The notes beneath the pieces were generated by a model. It was given only the letters and a program-made list of their open reading frames with translations. It had not been told where the DNA came from and searched no databases. A DNA stretch of 64,000 nucleotides, from NCBI GenBank assembly GCA_016792805.1, contig JAEUHX010000070.1, forward strand, positions 1-64,000, written 5' to 3'. The DNA is from Planctomycetota bacterium. Its GTDB lineage: Bacteria; Planctomycetota; UBA1135; JACQFD01. Positions 1 to 9,040 of the stretch are shown here, in pieces (position 1 is the stretch's first letter; every line of letters begins with the position of its first letter). A program made the position numbers and the translations under genes.

Positions 1-2269
1 CGGCGTGAAGTACACCTATGACGGGTGGGGCGCGCTCACGAAGTTTGAGCAGGACCGCAACTCGGCGGTGGGCGCGAGCGGCTCGGTGGATGATTATGAA
101 GTCAGCTATACGGTCGCGAAGAGCTACGGCGCGACCAGCACGAATCCCGGCCGGCGCACGCTGCAGCGCACGGCGATGGTGCTGCCGAGCGGGAAATCGA
201 TCACGCTTACCTATGGGGGCACGCCCTACTTTGATGACGTGGCGAGCCGCGTGAGCCAGGTGAAAGACGGCGCTACGCGCCTGATGGGATACAGCTACAA
301 CGGAGCCGGGCACGTCGTGGAGCAGATCTCCACCGAAGCGTCGATCTCGACGCGCGTGACGAGCTCGACGGCGGGAAGCTACCCCGGGCTCGACCGGTTC
401 AACAGAATTGTGAATTGCTACTGGCAGAAGGACCTCGGCACGCCGCGGAAGTTCTACGACGTGGCCGTCACCTGGGATAAGAACAGTAACATCACGGTGA
501 TCGACGACGCGGTGCACACGGGCTTCGACGTGCAGTACACCAATGACTCGATCAACCGCCTCACGAAGGCGAGCGAAGGGACCTGGAGCGGGTCCTCGAT
601 CACGAGCAAGACCCGCGAGCAGGAGTGGACCAAGCTCTCGCACACGGGGAACTGGGACCGCGAGAAGCTCGACCTCAATGGCGACGGCGATTACACCGAC
701 ACCGACGAGCACGACGACACGCGCGCCCACAACCCCGTGAACGAGATGACCCAGCGCTCGTGGGGCGGAAATAACTATAACGCGACGTACGACAAGAATG
801 GGAATCTGACCGACGACGGGAAGGACTACAAATACGAGTGGGACGCATTCAACCGGCTCGTGCGCGTCAAGAATCAGTCCAACGTGCTCGTCGAGGAGTA
901 CCGCTACAACGGGCTTGGCTTCCGGATCGGCTGGCACGCGGATTCCGATTCTGACGGCGACGTCGATTCGAATGATAAGTGGTATTACCCCGCCTATGAC
1001 GAGGCCTGGCGCATGGTCGCCGTCTTCCGCGAGAGCGACACCGCGCCGAAGGAAGAATTCGTGCCGCACCTGGCCGGCGCCGACGGCTTCGGCGGAAGCT
1101 CGCTCTTGGACGGCGTGATCCTGCGCTACAAAGACGCGAACACTGCGTGGACGTCTGCGTCCGACGGCACGCTGGAGGAGAAGCGCTACTACGCACAAAA
1201 TTGGCGCGGCGACGTCATCGCCATCGTCTCCTCCGCCGGCGCAATGTACGAATGGGTCAAGTATTCGCCCTACGGCATCCCCTTCGGCATGCCCGCCGCC
1301 GACACCGAAAGTGATGGCGACTGTGATGCCACGGACATTACACAAATCCAAACCTGGATCAACGGCTCCGCCTACGACGTCCGTGGCGACCTCGACCTCG
1401 ATGGCGATGTCGATACCACCGATAAGTCGACGGCGCAGGGGAGCTTTCAGGGGATCACGTTGGGTGCCCATGTGTTGAGCAACGTTGGGAGCCGGAAGGG
1501 ATTCACCGGGCACGAGCGTGCAACATCGATTCAGTCTCACTGGCACGCGAGGCATCGCGTACTTCACTCGGCGCTTGGACGATGGCTCCAAAGGGATCCC
1601 CTCAGTTACTTTGACGGAGTATCAATGTACTCTTTGTTTGGACACAGTCCGTTGGCTTACTCGGATCCAATGGGCACGTCGGCATTCCCGGCTGGTCCTG
1701 GCGTCGCAGCATCAGCGACCTGCCCAACGCCGGAGTCTGGGACGAGTTCCAAGCCGGAATATGATGCAACCGGGACGAGTTGCTGCGATTGGGCCGACAT
1801 CTATGGCCTGTATGAGCAAAACGTCTTTCCCAGCAATGCGTGTTTTCGCGAGACCCCTCCACTCACAGCAGACGTGGAACTTGTGTCAGCTCCTGCCAAC
1901 GCAATAGTGATTTGCTGTGGAGGAGAGGCAAAAGTTTGTGTTAAAGATGGAAAGCCATCTCCCGGCGAGAAAGCCAAGAAATTCAAGTACGACTGTATTG
2001 TGGAGCACGAGCTTACACACCTAAAGAATCACTCGAAGGGGTGCAAGCCGGATTGCTGTCTTTACAGACCTACACTAAAAAATTCCATATCTAAGGAGCG
2101 GGCCGAGGCGGAGGCATACGAGGCACAATGTAGGTGTCTAAAGAAGGCCCTCAGTGCATGCTCGATTGATCCAGGCTGTTCGCTTGAGATCAATATCATT
2201 AAGGACTCTATTAAAAAGACGAGTCAGAATCTAAAGAAATATAGCGGCGGAACGAAGAAATGCGACTGA
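1..2269 (+). CDS. RHS-repeat protein with dockerin-like insert and metalloprotease-like C-terminal tip (5' truncated)
   Basis: The reading frame is open from base 2, so the gene starts upstream of the window; about 755 codons are visible. Seen: RHS/YD repeats such as YDKNGNLTDDG and YEYNGLG-like units, then the conserved RHS-core end LGRWLQRDPLSY followed by SDPMG near residue 555. An aspartate-rich dockerin-like segment (DGDCDATD, then DLDGDVDTTD) interrupts the core at about 1301-1456. After the core comes a roughly 200-residue Cys-rich tail containing HELTH (bases 2006-2020) and, downstream, EAEAYEAQC, which could supply a third zinc ligand. In RHS polymorphic toxins the variable region after the core is the effector, so a zinc-metalloprotease activity is inferred. 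The tail is visibly AT-richer than the core, suggesting tip exchange. The next gene overlaps its stop. Confidence 0.85.
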   Translation, partial: GVKYTYDGWGALTKFEQDRNSAVGASGSVDDYEVSYTVAKSYGATSTNPGRRTLQRTAMVLPSGKSITLTYGGTPYFDDVASRVSQVKDGATRLMGYSYNGAGHVVEQISTEASISTRVTSSTAGSYPGLDRFNRIVNCYWQKDLGTPRKFYDVAVTWDKNSNITVIDDAVHTGFDVQYTNDSINRLTKASEGTWSGSSITSKTREQEWTKLSHTGNWDREKLDLNGDGDYTDTDEHDDTRAHNPVNEMTQRSWGGNNYNATYDKNGNLTDDGKDYKYEWDAFNRLVRVKNQSNVLVEEYRYNGLGFRIGWHADSDSDGDVDSNDKWYYPAYDEAWRMVAVFRESDTAPKEEFVPHLAGADGFGGSSLLDGVILRYKDANTAWTSASDGTLEEKRYYAQNWRGDVIAIVSSAGAMYEWVKYSPYGIPFGMPAADTESDGDCDATDITQIQTWINGSAYDVRGDLDLDGDVDTTDKSTAQGSFQGITLGAHVLSNVGSRKGFTGHERATSIQSHWHARHRVLHSALGRWLQRDPLSYFDGVSMYSLFGHSPLAYSDPMGTSAFPAGPGVAASATCPTPESGTSSKPEYDATGTSCCDWADIYGLYEQNVFPSNACFRETPPLTADVELVSAPANAIVICCGGEAKVCVKDGKPSPGEKAKKFKYDCIVEHELTHLKNHSKGCKPDCCLYRPTLKNSISKERAEAEAYEAQCRCLKKALSACSIDPGCSLEINIIKDSIKKTSQNLKKYSGGTKKCD

Positions 2270-4026
2270 ATGAGACGAAGGGCGTGTATACTCTACCGGC
2301 GTTTATTCTCGCTCTCGGAGTAGCGGGTGGCACTCCACATCAAAATGAAGGGCAGCGTTCGCAAGCGTTAGTCAACTGTTGGCCGCGAGTCGCAAATAGA
2401 CCTCAAGGGCCCTACGATCGGATTGCAGCAACGCGGCCGGGTGTATCGGGGGCCGAGATATTTATTGCTTCACTATGCGATGGAGGTTCGACGCTTTGGC
2501 TATCAATAATTAGCAGGTCGGGAATAATAATGTCCTCCCTTCTAGCCACTCTCAAGAGTGGAATCAAGACCTCGAAGGCAGATTTCTATATGAGTGCTAA
2601 GGGCACTCTCTGGATCTGGATGCCGAGTGAGTTAGGGGGTCCGCATACTATTATTGAGCGCATAGACGTAAAGTCCGGTGCCTCGCTTGGGGTCGCATCA
2701 ATCCCATTTTATGTGAAGGGCTTCGCCTTTAGCTCTGATACGATTGGCTACCTGTTACGGGAGACGCAGCATCACCGCGTGGCAAATGGCAATGAGATAT
2801 ATCGATTTGAATTTGTCAAGCCCGACCAAGTGCAGACCACTCGCTGCAACTTTCGAATTGACGACGCATTTATAACTGATCTGCTATCACTCGGAACTGG
2901 CCAGATCGCGGTTGTGACAGAAGGCAACGAGTTAGTAATATTCGACCTGGCGCATGGATTATTGTCGCCCCAGCGTCGAAGTCTGTCAGATGTCGCGGGC
3001 GGTATGACTGTAGTTCGTTTGCTGGAAATGGATGGCTCGCGCCTTTCTCTGCTCCTCAGAGACTATAATAGTGGGCAGTATTTCATAGGTGAAGTTAGAT
3101 CTGATTTGTCGATTGGTGAGCTGGTCAATGTGGGATTCATTCCCTTGCTCCATAATAATATTTGTCGATCAGTGTTAACTTATGATTCTGGCGCTAGATC
3201 GTGGGTTGTGTCTAATGGAGCTTCGATCCACCTGCTGAATGGGATGCGAGTCTATCCCTGGGATCGAGACTCGACGTCTCCGTCGATCATTTCATCCTCC
3301 TGTGGCGGTTTCTGGGGAGAGACATACGTCTTCGATCAAAATAATGCGATGGTTTACTGGTATGACTTAAATATGAAGTGTAGTGAAGGTCTCTCCATCA
3401 AAAATTGTGGGCCCATACAACCGCCATTCTGTATGACAGGGGGCGCGAGACCCGGTACGGTTGTTGTTGAAGGTAGTGACAGAAAGTTATCTATTTATGT
3501 TGACTTCCGAACTCGGTCTGTATCAAGTCACTTCGAACCGGAGTCGTCGATTGTCCGCGCCGCGAAGGATGGGGGTATGACTATCCTGAGAGGGAACGAG
3601 CTGTTTTTGGCTCAAGGAAAGTCGGTTCGAGGGTTTCAGGTCGGTCCAGTAGAATCAACTGCGGTTGACATGTTGGAGCATCCGAGCGGATACATCTCCG
3701 TTCTGATCTTTCAAACTGACGCGCTGAGCGAAGAGATCACTCGGGTGATATATGACTATGATAGGGACGGAAGAGTCATACGTAAGGTTCTACTGCCTCG
3801 TAGCATCCAGGGATGTCGATTGGTTCCATCCCTCGAGTGTACTGCAGTTTGTAGTGTAGAACGGAATCTCTACGTCCTGGATTCTGCTGCGCGTTTCCTT
3901 TTCACCCCTGAGAGTCTCGGACTTAAGTTTGCTGGTGGCCATTCATTCACTGTGATGTCGCGAAAGGTGGTTCGAGTTTTTGATGAGTTCGAGATGAAAG
4001 CTTACGATATCTCGATGAACTACTAG
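2260..4026 (+). CDS. Hypothetical protein, probably exported beta-propeller-like
   Basis: 588 codons whose ATG lies 10 bases inside the end of the RHS gene, which suggests translational coupling. I do not recognise the family. The N-terminus has a short hydrophobic stretch (LPAFILALGVAGG) that could be a weak signal peptide. The rest is beta-rich with repeated 'xxxVVxxG..lxxY' patterns, in the style of WD/NHL-like propellers, with scattered cysteines. Base composition is much lower in GC than the rest of the window and uses codons such as ATA, AAT, TTA and AGA freely. It therefore looks transferred together with the RHS tip. Its position is that of an immunity gene, but it is far larger than typical immunity proteins, so that role is only a possibility. 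Confidence 0.7.
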   Translation: MRLNETKGVYTLPAFILALGVAGGTPHQNEGQRSQALVNCWPRVANRPQGPYDRIAATRPGVSGAEIFIASLCDGGSTLWLSIISRSGIIMSSLLATLKSGIKTSKADFYMSAKGTLWIWMPSELGGPHTIIERIDVKSGASLGVASIPFYVKGFAFSSDTIGYLLRETQHHRVANGNEIYRFEFVKPDQVQTTRCNFRIDDAFITDLLSLGTGQIAVVTEGNELVIFDLAHGLLSPQRRSLSDVAGGMTVVRLLEMDGSRLSLLLRDYNSGQYFIGEVRSDLSIGELVNVGFIPLLHNNICRSVLTYDSGARSWVVSNGASIHLLNGMRVYPWDRDSTSPSIISSSCGGFWGETYVFDQNNAMVYWYDLNMKCSEGLSIKNCGPIQPPFCMTGGARPGTVVVEGSDRKLSIYVDFRTRSVSSHFEPESSIVRAAKDGGMTILRGNELFLAQGKSVRGFQVGPVESTAVDMLEHPSGYISVLIFQTDALSEEITRVIYDYDRDGRVIRKVLLPRSIQGCRLVPSLECTAVCSVERNLYVLDSAARFLFTPESLGLKFAGGHSFTVMSRKVVRVFDEFEMKAYDISMNY

Positions 4027-4506
4027 CCACTCAGTTACTTGGTTCACGCGCCTGCCAATTCGACCGTGAAACACCATTTCTGTAAAGTAAGCGTTTCGCC
4101 TTCCCCGCATTTTTCGTGTGCGTGAATCGATGAAACTCCGCGGCAGTGCTGCCGAGCGCTCGTTGCCCTCTTCTCACGCGCCCCGCGCTCGCCCTCTGCG
4201 ACAGAAGCCGGTCAGCTCCGTTGCGCCATCAGCATCTGGCCCATGAGATTGCGTTCGTGCCCGCACGCACACGCGCGCTTGCGGCCCGTCCAAAGGCCTT
4301 CGCAGGATCTCAGCCAGCGCGGGAGACGGCTGCGTGACGCGTGCTGGCTTGGCGGCATGCCGGCGGGAGCGGACCCACGGCCGGGTTCTGCGCCCGCAGG
4401 TTGCGCCACGTTCGCGCGTGGGCGGCGCGGGCGGTGTTCGGCGCGGAAAGGGGCCGGTCCTCGGCCGGAGTCGTTCACGCGGCGATCCGAGCAGGCCGCG
4501 AAGTCG

Positions 4507-4527
4507 GGTTAACAGATTCTGTTAACC
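4507..4527. promoter_or_regulatory. 21-bp palindrome with adjacent 9-bp direct repeats (candidate operator)
   Basis: GTTAACAGA-T-TCTGTTAAC is a perfect dyad around a central T, and one more G/C pair extends it. Directly downstream GTTTGCACC occurs twice (4531-4539 and 4550-4558, 19-bp period). Such a layout is typical of a regulator-binding or integration site, but no adjacent gene explains it. The function is not known. Confidence 0.45.
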
Positions 4528-4598
4528 GGAGTTTGCACCTTTTTGGCGGGTTTGCACCCGGGGCGCCGAACGCACAATTGTGGGCGCGGAATAGACGG

Positions 4599-4627
4599 CG
4601 TAAGTGTCTATTTTGAAAATAGTTACG
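4599..4627. repeat. Interrupted inverted repeat around CTATTTT-G-AAAATAG
   Basis: CTATTTT and AAAATAG (4608-4622) form a perfect 7-bp dyad around one G. CGTAA (4599-4603) and TTACG (4623-4627) extend it, with a 4-base bulge on the left arm. The right flank AGTTACGTCGAT matches 12 bases of the dispersed repeat at 46817-46840, so this may be a third, degenerate copy. Confidence 0.4.
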
Positions 4628-5169
4628 TCGATACGGTCCGCGGTCGCCGACTCCCCGGAGACTCGCCGTTGGCTCCCCAAGTAGGACTCGAAATTAGGAC
4701 AAATCGGTGAACAGCTGGTCGTTCGTCAGGATTGGCTATTGAAGCGCACGGGAGGCACGATCCGGCGCCGCTTCGTCGCGACTGGGCGGGGTCCCATCTC
4801 AGAGCGCCGCCCTGTGGCATCCGAGGGCGCAGGCGTCGAGCTGGCATCGCTCGATCTGCTTGGAGGCAAGCGGACCACGAAGGCGATTTGTGTGTAAAGC
4901 TGGCTTCGCATCTCGCTTTCGGCCGTGGCGCTAGTCGACGCAGCGTCTTGCAGCCGCCCTGACCTCGGCATCCAGACGCCCTCACTTTGGCTTCGGCGCT
5001 TTTTAGTCCACGACCCAAAGGGGCTGGAGCCCGAGACATGTCCGGCGGAACTTCTTCTCTGGATCGCATCGCTCAGCGAACTCGATTCAATCGCGGTTCT
5101 GACAGTCGATCTATCTGTTCATCATGGCAATCCCGCGGCGCTAAACAGATACCTCATGACACTGCCGCA

Positions 5170-7389
5170 TTAGAGTTCGCTCAATACTCTCTCTGTAAGA
5201 AGCGAACAGCGCTCTTCGCGGCGCGGATCGCGCACGGCGATCTCGAGCGCACGCCGCGAGCCGACGAGCACACAAATCTTGCGTGCGCGCGTGACGGCGG
5301 TATACAGCAGGGTGCGGCGCAGCATGACGAAATGTTGCGTTGAGAGCGGAATCACGACGGCGGGATATTCGCTGCCTTGCGATCGGTGCACAGAGATCGC
5401 ATAGGCCGGAACGAGGTCGTTCTGCTGGCCGACGTCGAAGGCGAGGATGCGCCCGCCGCCGAAATCGACGGTGACCTTCCGGTCGGAGCCTCCAGCGCGA
5501 AGCACGCGCCCGACATCGCCATTGTAAACTTCGCGCTCGGCATCGTTTTTTGTCACAAGGACGCGGTCGTGCTCCCGGAAGACGGGCTCGTCCTCCTTGC
5601 CCGCGGGCGGCGGGTTGAGACGCGCGCGGATCTCGCGGTTGAGCCGGTCGACGCCCACCTCTCCGCGGTACATGGGCGCGATGACTTGGATGTCGGAGCG
5701 CGGATCGAGGCGAAACGCCTGCGGAATGCGCTCGGTGACGACGTAGAGGACCGTCTTGAGCGCATCGAGCGGATCCTCGCGCTCGAGAAAGAACAGATCG
5801 CCGCCCCCCGTCGGGCTCGCGGCGAACTCAGGAATCTCGCCACGCAGGATGGCATGGGCGCCGGTAACAATTCCGGAACTGGAGCCTTGCCGAAACACTT
5901 GCGTGAGGCGCGCCACGGGGACGCGCTCGCTCGCGATGAGATCGTGGAGGAACGCGCCGGGGCCGACGGAAGGGAGCTGGTCGGAATCGCCCACAATGAC
6001 GAGCCGTGTCGGCGGCTGCACCGCTCGCAACAAATGCGACGCGAGCGGAAGATCAATCATCGACGCCTCGTCCACGACGAGGAGCGACGCGTCGAGCGGG
6101 TTGTGCTCCCCGCGCTGAAAAGTGCCGTCGCGGGGCTGAAATTCAAGTAGCCGATGCAGGGTGGAAGCCGGCAGGCTCGTCGCTTCGGAGAGGCGCCTCG
6201 CGGCGCGCCCCGTCGGAGAGGCCAGCAGCACGGAGCGCCCGGCGCGCAGCGCGAGATCGACGATCAGCCGAACAATGGTGGTCTTTCCGACGCCCGGGCC
6301 ACCGGTGATTATTTGGATTCGCTCGCGAAGCGCAGAGGCCACCGCCGCGCGCTGCTGCCCGTGCAGAGCGAGCCCCGCGCGCGCCGCCGCCGCGTCGACG
6401 GCGCCGGCATCGGCGATGGGCGGCGGCATCGGCGAATGCAACAGTGCGCGAATGCGCTTCGCGACGGTTCGCTCGGCTTCCAACAAATGCGGCAAGTACA
6501 CCAATGGCTCGGTCGCCTGCTCGGGCGGCGCGCCGCGCTTTGCGATCTTCGTCTCGAGAATCAGCTCCTCGTCGTCGGCCGCCGACTGGAGCGACTCGCG
6601 CACGGGGCCGTCGTCGATCGAAAGCACGCGCGCCGCTCGTGCGATCAGCTCCTCTTTCGGAAGGCACACATGCCCTTCGCTGCCGGCGTCGGAAAGCACA
6701 AATGCCAACCCGGCTCGAATGCGCTGGGGCGAGTCGGCCGGCAGGCCGAGCTTGCGCGCGATGTCGTCGGCCTTTCGGAATCCAAATCCATACACTTCCT
6801 CGGCGAGCCGGTAAGGATTCTCCCGAACGAGCCGCAGCGAGTCGGGGCCGTAGTGGTCCCAGATCCGCAGAGCGGCCCGCGGCGTCACCTGGTGCTGGCC
6901 GAGGAAGGCCACGAGATCGCGCAGCCCCCTCTGCGCCTTCACTGCGGCGGCGATCGCTGCGACACGCTTGGCGCCGATGCCCGGGATCTCTGCAAGCCGC
7001 CGCGGCTCCTCCTCGAGGACGCGCAAAGTGTCCTCTCCAAAGCGCTCGACGATGCTCGCCGCCTTGGCGGGTCCGATCCCTTTCACAAGCCCCGACGCGA
7101 GGTACGCCTCGATGGCGGATCGCGTCGTCGGAGGCACCACCTCTGCGCTTTTGAGCTTCAGCTGTCGGCCATATTGTGGGTGCTCCACCCAGATCCCCAC
7201 AATCCGTAGGGCCTCGCCGGGGCGCGCGCCGAGGAGGCTTCCGCTGATCCGAATCGGCCCCTGCCGCGTCGCGAGCTCGGCGACGCGGAAATCGCTGTCG
7301 GGCGATTCGTAGACAAAGCGGCGAAGCTCCCCTTCCAAACGGACCTCCAGCAGGGAGGCCTGCTTCTCGTCGTGGGGCGGAGGCGCCAT
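5170..7389 (-). CDS. recD2: RecD2-type (RecD/TraA) 5'-3' DNA helicase
   Basis: ATP-dependent superfamily 1B helicase of the stand-alone RecD2 type, acting in DNA repair and replication-fork maintenance without RecBC. Seen: helix-hairpin-helix motif IPGIGAKR near residue 133, Walker A GGPGVGKTT near 361, Walker B VVDEASMID, then VGDSDQLPSVGPG, and C-terminal motif VI SVHRSQGSEYPAV near 666. I start at ATG 7389, 739 aa, because GGAG lies ten bases upstream. An in-frame GTG at 7437 would add 16 residues. No recB or recC genes are nearby, as expected for this class. Confidence 0.93.
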   Translation of the reverse strand: MAPPPHDEKQASLLEVRLEGELRRFVYESPDSDFRVAELATRQGPIRISGSLLGARPGEALRIVGIWVEHPQYGRQLKLKSAEVVPPTTRSAIEAYLASGLVKGIGPAKAASIVERFGEDTLRVLEEEPRRLAEIPGIGAKRVAAIAAAVKAQRGLRDLVAFLGQHQVTPRAALRIWDHYGPDSLRLVRENPYRLAEEVYGFGFRKADDIARKLGLPADSPQRIRAGLAFVLSDAGSEGHVCLPKEELIARAARVLSIDDGPVRESLQSAADDEELILETKIAKRGAPPEQATEPLVYLPHLLEAERTVAKRIRALLHSPMPPPIADAGAVDAAAARAGLALHGQQRAAVASALRERIQIITGGPGVGKTTIVRLIVDLALRAGRSVLLASPTGRAARRLSEATSLPASTLHRLLEFQPRDGTFQRGEHNPLDASLLVVDEASMIDLPLASHLLRAVQPPTRLVIVGDSDQLPSVGPGAFLHDLIASERVPVARLTQVFRQGSSSGIVTGAHAILRGEIPEFAASPTGGGDLFFLEREDPLDALKTVLYVVTERIPQAFRLDPRSDIQVIAPMYRGEVGVDRLNREIRARLNPPPAGKEDEPVFREHDRVLVTKNDAEREVYNGDVGRVLRAGGSDRKVTVDFGGGRILAFDVGQQNDLVPAYAISVHRSQGSEYPAVVIPLSTQHFVMLRRTLLYTAVTRARKICVLVGSRRALEIAVRDPRREERCSLLTERVLSEL

Positions 7390-7585
7390 GGCGCCGATTC
7401 TCCGCGGCGTGGGACGCCCTCCAAGGGGCTCGCACACGGGTGGCGCGTCGACTATCCTCTTCGCCCCCTAAAGACCCTGGGCTCGCGCCGAGGCATTGGC
7501 GGCCCAGCTTCGTTCCTTCCTTTTCACATGTTCTTCGACGCCGGCCCCGTGCTGTGGGGTTGGCCCGCTGATCTGTCGGTTCCCT

Positions 7586-7789
7586 ATGTCGATTAAGGTT
7601 CAAGTTCGTCCGAACGAGTCTCTCGACTCGGCTCTCCGCCGCTTCAAGCGTCAGTGCAATTATGCCGGAGTGTTCCGGCTCGCGAAGAAGGCGGCGTACT
7701 ACGAGAAGCCGAACGAGAAGCGTCGCCGCGAGGAGCGCGAGCGCGTTCGAACGATTCAGAAGGCCTCGCGCCGCCGCCCCCGTAGCTAG
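7586..7789 (+). CDS. rpsU: Small ribosomal subunit protein bS21
   Basis: 67-aa basic protein starting MSIKVQVRPNES, with FKRQCNYAG and a C-terminal run of Arg and Lys (EKRRREERER), matching bS21, which binds the 30S platform near the anti-Shine-Dalgarno region of 16S rRNA. The frame stays open about 90 bases upstream, but the conserved N-terminus fixes ATG 7586. No good Shine-Dalgarno is visible. It stands alone between divergent recD2 and a pseudouridine synthase, and a GC-rich hairpin follows at 7879. Confidence 0.95.
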   Translation: MSIKVQVRPNESLDSALRRFKRQCNYAGVFRLAKKAAYYEKPNEKRRREERERVRTIQKASRRRPRS

Positions 7790-7878
7790 GCGAGCCAGCA
7801 CTGGATCGGTGCGCGTTCGAGCTGCGCGCGCGAATCAACGCAGCACGAACGGATCGCGACGAATCGATCGCCACAAAG

Positions 7879-7901
7879 CGGCCCGGCCTTCGGTCGGGCC
7901 G
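7879..7901 (+). terminator. GC-rich hairpin after rpsU
   Basis: CGGCCCG and CGGGCCG form a 7-bp stem enclosing a TTCG-containing loop, preceded by ACAAAG and followed by TTCGCATTT. The U-run is weak, so this is a probable rather than a textbook intrinsic terminator for rpsU. Confidence 0.55.
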
Positions 7902-7972
7902 TTCGCATTTATCCGTTGGTCGTTGAAGAATTCGTTCTGTCTTGTTCTTTCCTCTATTCTTGATTGTTCGCC

Positions 7973-9040
7973 GTGGGCCTTCCGCCCGATCCGATCCGTG
8001 ATCTTTCGAAGCCGATCGAGCGGCTTGTCTATCGCGTAGGGCCCGCCGATTCCGGCCGCCGGCTCGATCAGTTTCTCGCGGCGCGCATCTCGTGGCGGTC
8101 GCGTACGGGGATTCAGCGGTTGATCGAGGAGGGAAGGCTTTTTGTGGTGTCCAACGAGGGCGGCGCCGAGCAGCCTGCGAAGCGCGCGTCGCAGCGGCTC
8201 CAGCAGGGAAATGTCGTGGTCGTCGTGACGCAGCACCCGCGCGTCCCGCTGCCGAATCTCGACGCGAAGGCGGCGGACATCGAGGTTCTGTATGAAGATT
8301 CCTGGCTGATCGCGGTGAACAAGCCGCCGGGAATGACGGCCCACCCGGCAGGGCGACATCTGTATGACACGCTGATTTCCATCCTCCATCGGCGGTATCG
8401 GAGCGCCGATCCCACTCGAGACGTCGTCCCGCGCCTCTGCCATCGCCTCGATCGCGAGACCTCGGGAATTGTGCTCGTCTCGAAGGACGAGGATGTGCGA
8501 CATCTCCTCGGACGGCAGTTCGAGGACCGCGTCGTAGAGAAGGAGTATCTCGCGATCGTCGAGGGCGAGATGGAGCAGGTGGAAGGCTCGATCGACATGG
8601 CGCTCGACCGCGACCACACCGCAAAAGTGAAAGTCAAAATGCGAACGGTGTCTCGCGGCGGCCAGCATGCGCTCACTCACTATTCCGTGCTCGAGCGCTC
8701 CGGCGGCTTCACTCTGGTGCACTGCAGGCCGCGAACCGGCCGGCAACACCAGATCCGTGTGCATCTTGCCGCCGTCGGACATCCGATCGTTGGAGACAAG
8801 ATTTACGGGCCCGACGAGCAGCTCTTCATCGATTCGCTCGACGGCAAGCTCTCGGAAGCGGCGCGGCAGATGTTACGAATCGATCGGCATGCGCTCCATG
8901 CGTTCCGCCTGACCTTCGAGCACCCGAAAAACACCGAGCGGCTCACGGTGGAGGCGCCGCTCCCGCAGGACATGCGGAGCTTCCTCGATGCCGTTCGCCG
9001 AGATGCCGCTTGGCATGACGAGGATCGCGAGCGACCATGA
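7973..9040 (+). CDS. RluA/RluD-family 23S rRNA pseudouridine synthase
   Basis: About 355 aa. The N-terminal S4 RNA-binding domain (RRLDQFLAARISW, then IEEGRLFV) is followed by the catalytic signature CHRLDRETSGIVLVSKD, with its essential Asp, and by the C-terminal motif CRPRTGRQHQIRVHL. S4 plus HRLDxxTSG is the RluD-like layout; RluD modifies U1911/U1915/U1917 in helix 69, but the exact target here is inferred. The start is uncertain: GTG at 7973 or TTG at 7964, neither with a clear Shine-Dalgarno. Its stop overlaps the DedA-family start by 4 bases (ATGA). Confidence 0.9.
   Translation: MGLPPDPIRDLSKPIERLVYRVGPADSGRRLDQFLAARISWRSRTGIQRLIEEGRLFVVSNEGGAEQPAKRASQRLQQGNVVVVVTQHPRVPLPNLDAKAADIEVLYEDSWLIAVNKPPGMTAHPAGRHLYDTLISILHRRYRSADPTRDVVPRLCHRLDRETSGIVLVSKDEDVRHLLGRQFEDRVVEKEYLAIVEGEMEQVEGSIDMALDRDHTAKVKVKMRTVSRGGQHALTHYSVLERSGGFTLVHCRPRTGRQHQIRVHLAAVGHPIVGDKIYGPDEQLFIDSLDGKLSEAARQMLRIDRHALHAFRLTFEHPKNTERLTVEAPLPQDMRSFLDAVRRDAAWHDEDRERP

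Larger units (their letters stand above)
4027..5169. other. Long non-coding stretch with inverted repeats; no convincing gene
   Basis: About 1.1 kb between the RHS-associated gene and the end of recD2. Open frames here are short and overlap in several frames. The best is a 52-codon frame at 4739-4897 (+, TTG start with AGGA seven bases upstream), basic at its N-terminus with no family I recognise. The stretch also holds a small hairpin CGGCA-gtgc-TGCCG at 4141-4154, the palindromes listed separately, and an 8-bp inverted repeat TATCTGTT/AACAGATA at 5112-5119 and 5144-5151. It may be the scar or edge of a mobile region. Confidence 0.5.

Noticed and set aside
4739..4897. 52-codon basic frame with AGGA and TTG start
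   Set aside because: In GC-rich DNA such short frames are expected by chance; no family match. It is kept only as a note in the intergenic entry.
6143..7801. 552-codon minus-strand frame across recD2 and rpsU
   Set aside because: Arg/Ala-rich shadow of recD2 in another frame with no motifs.
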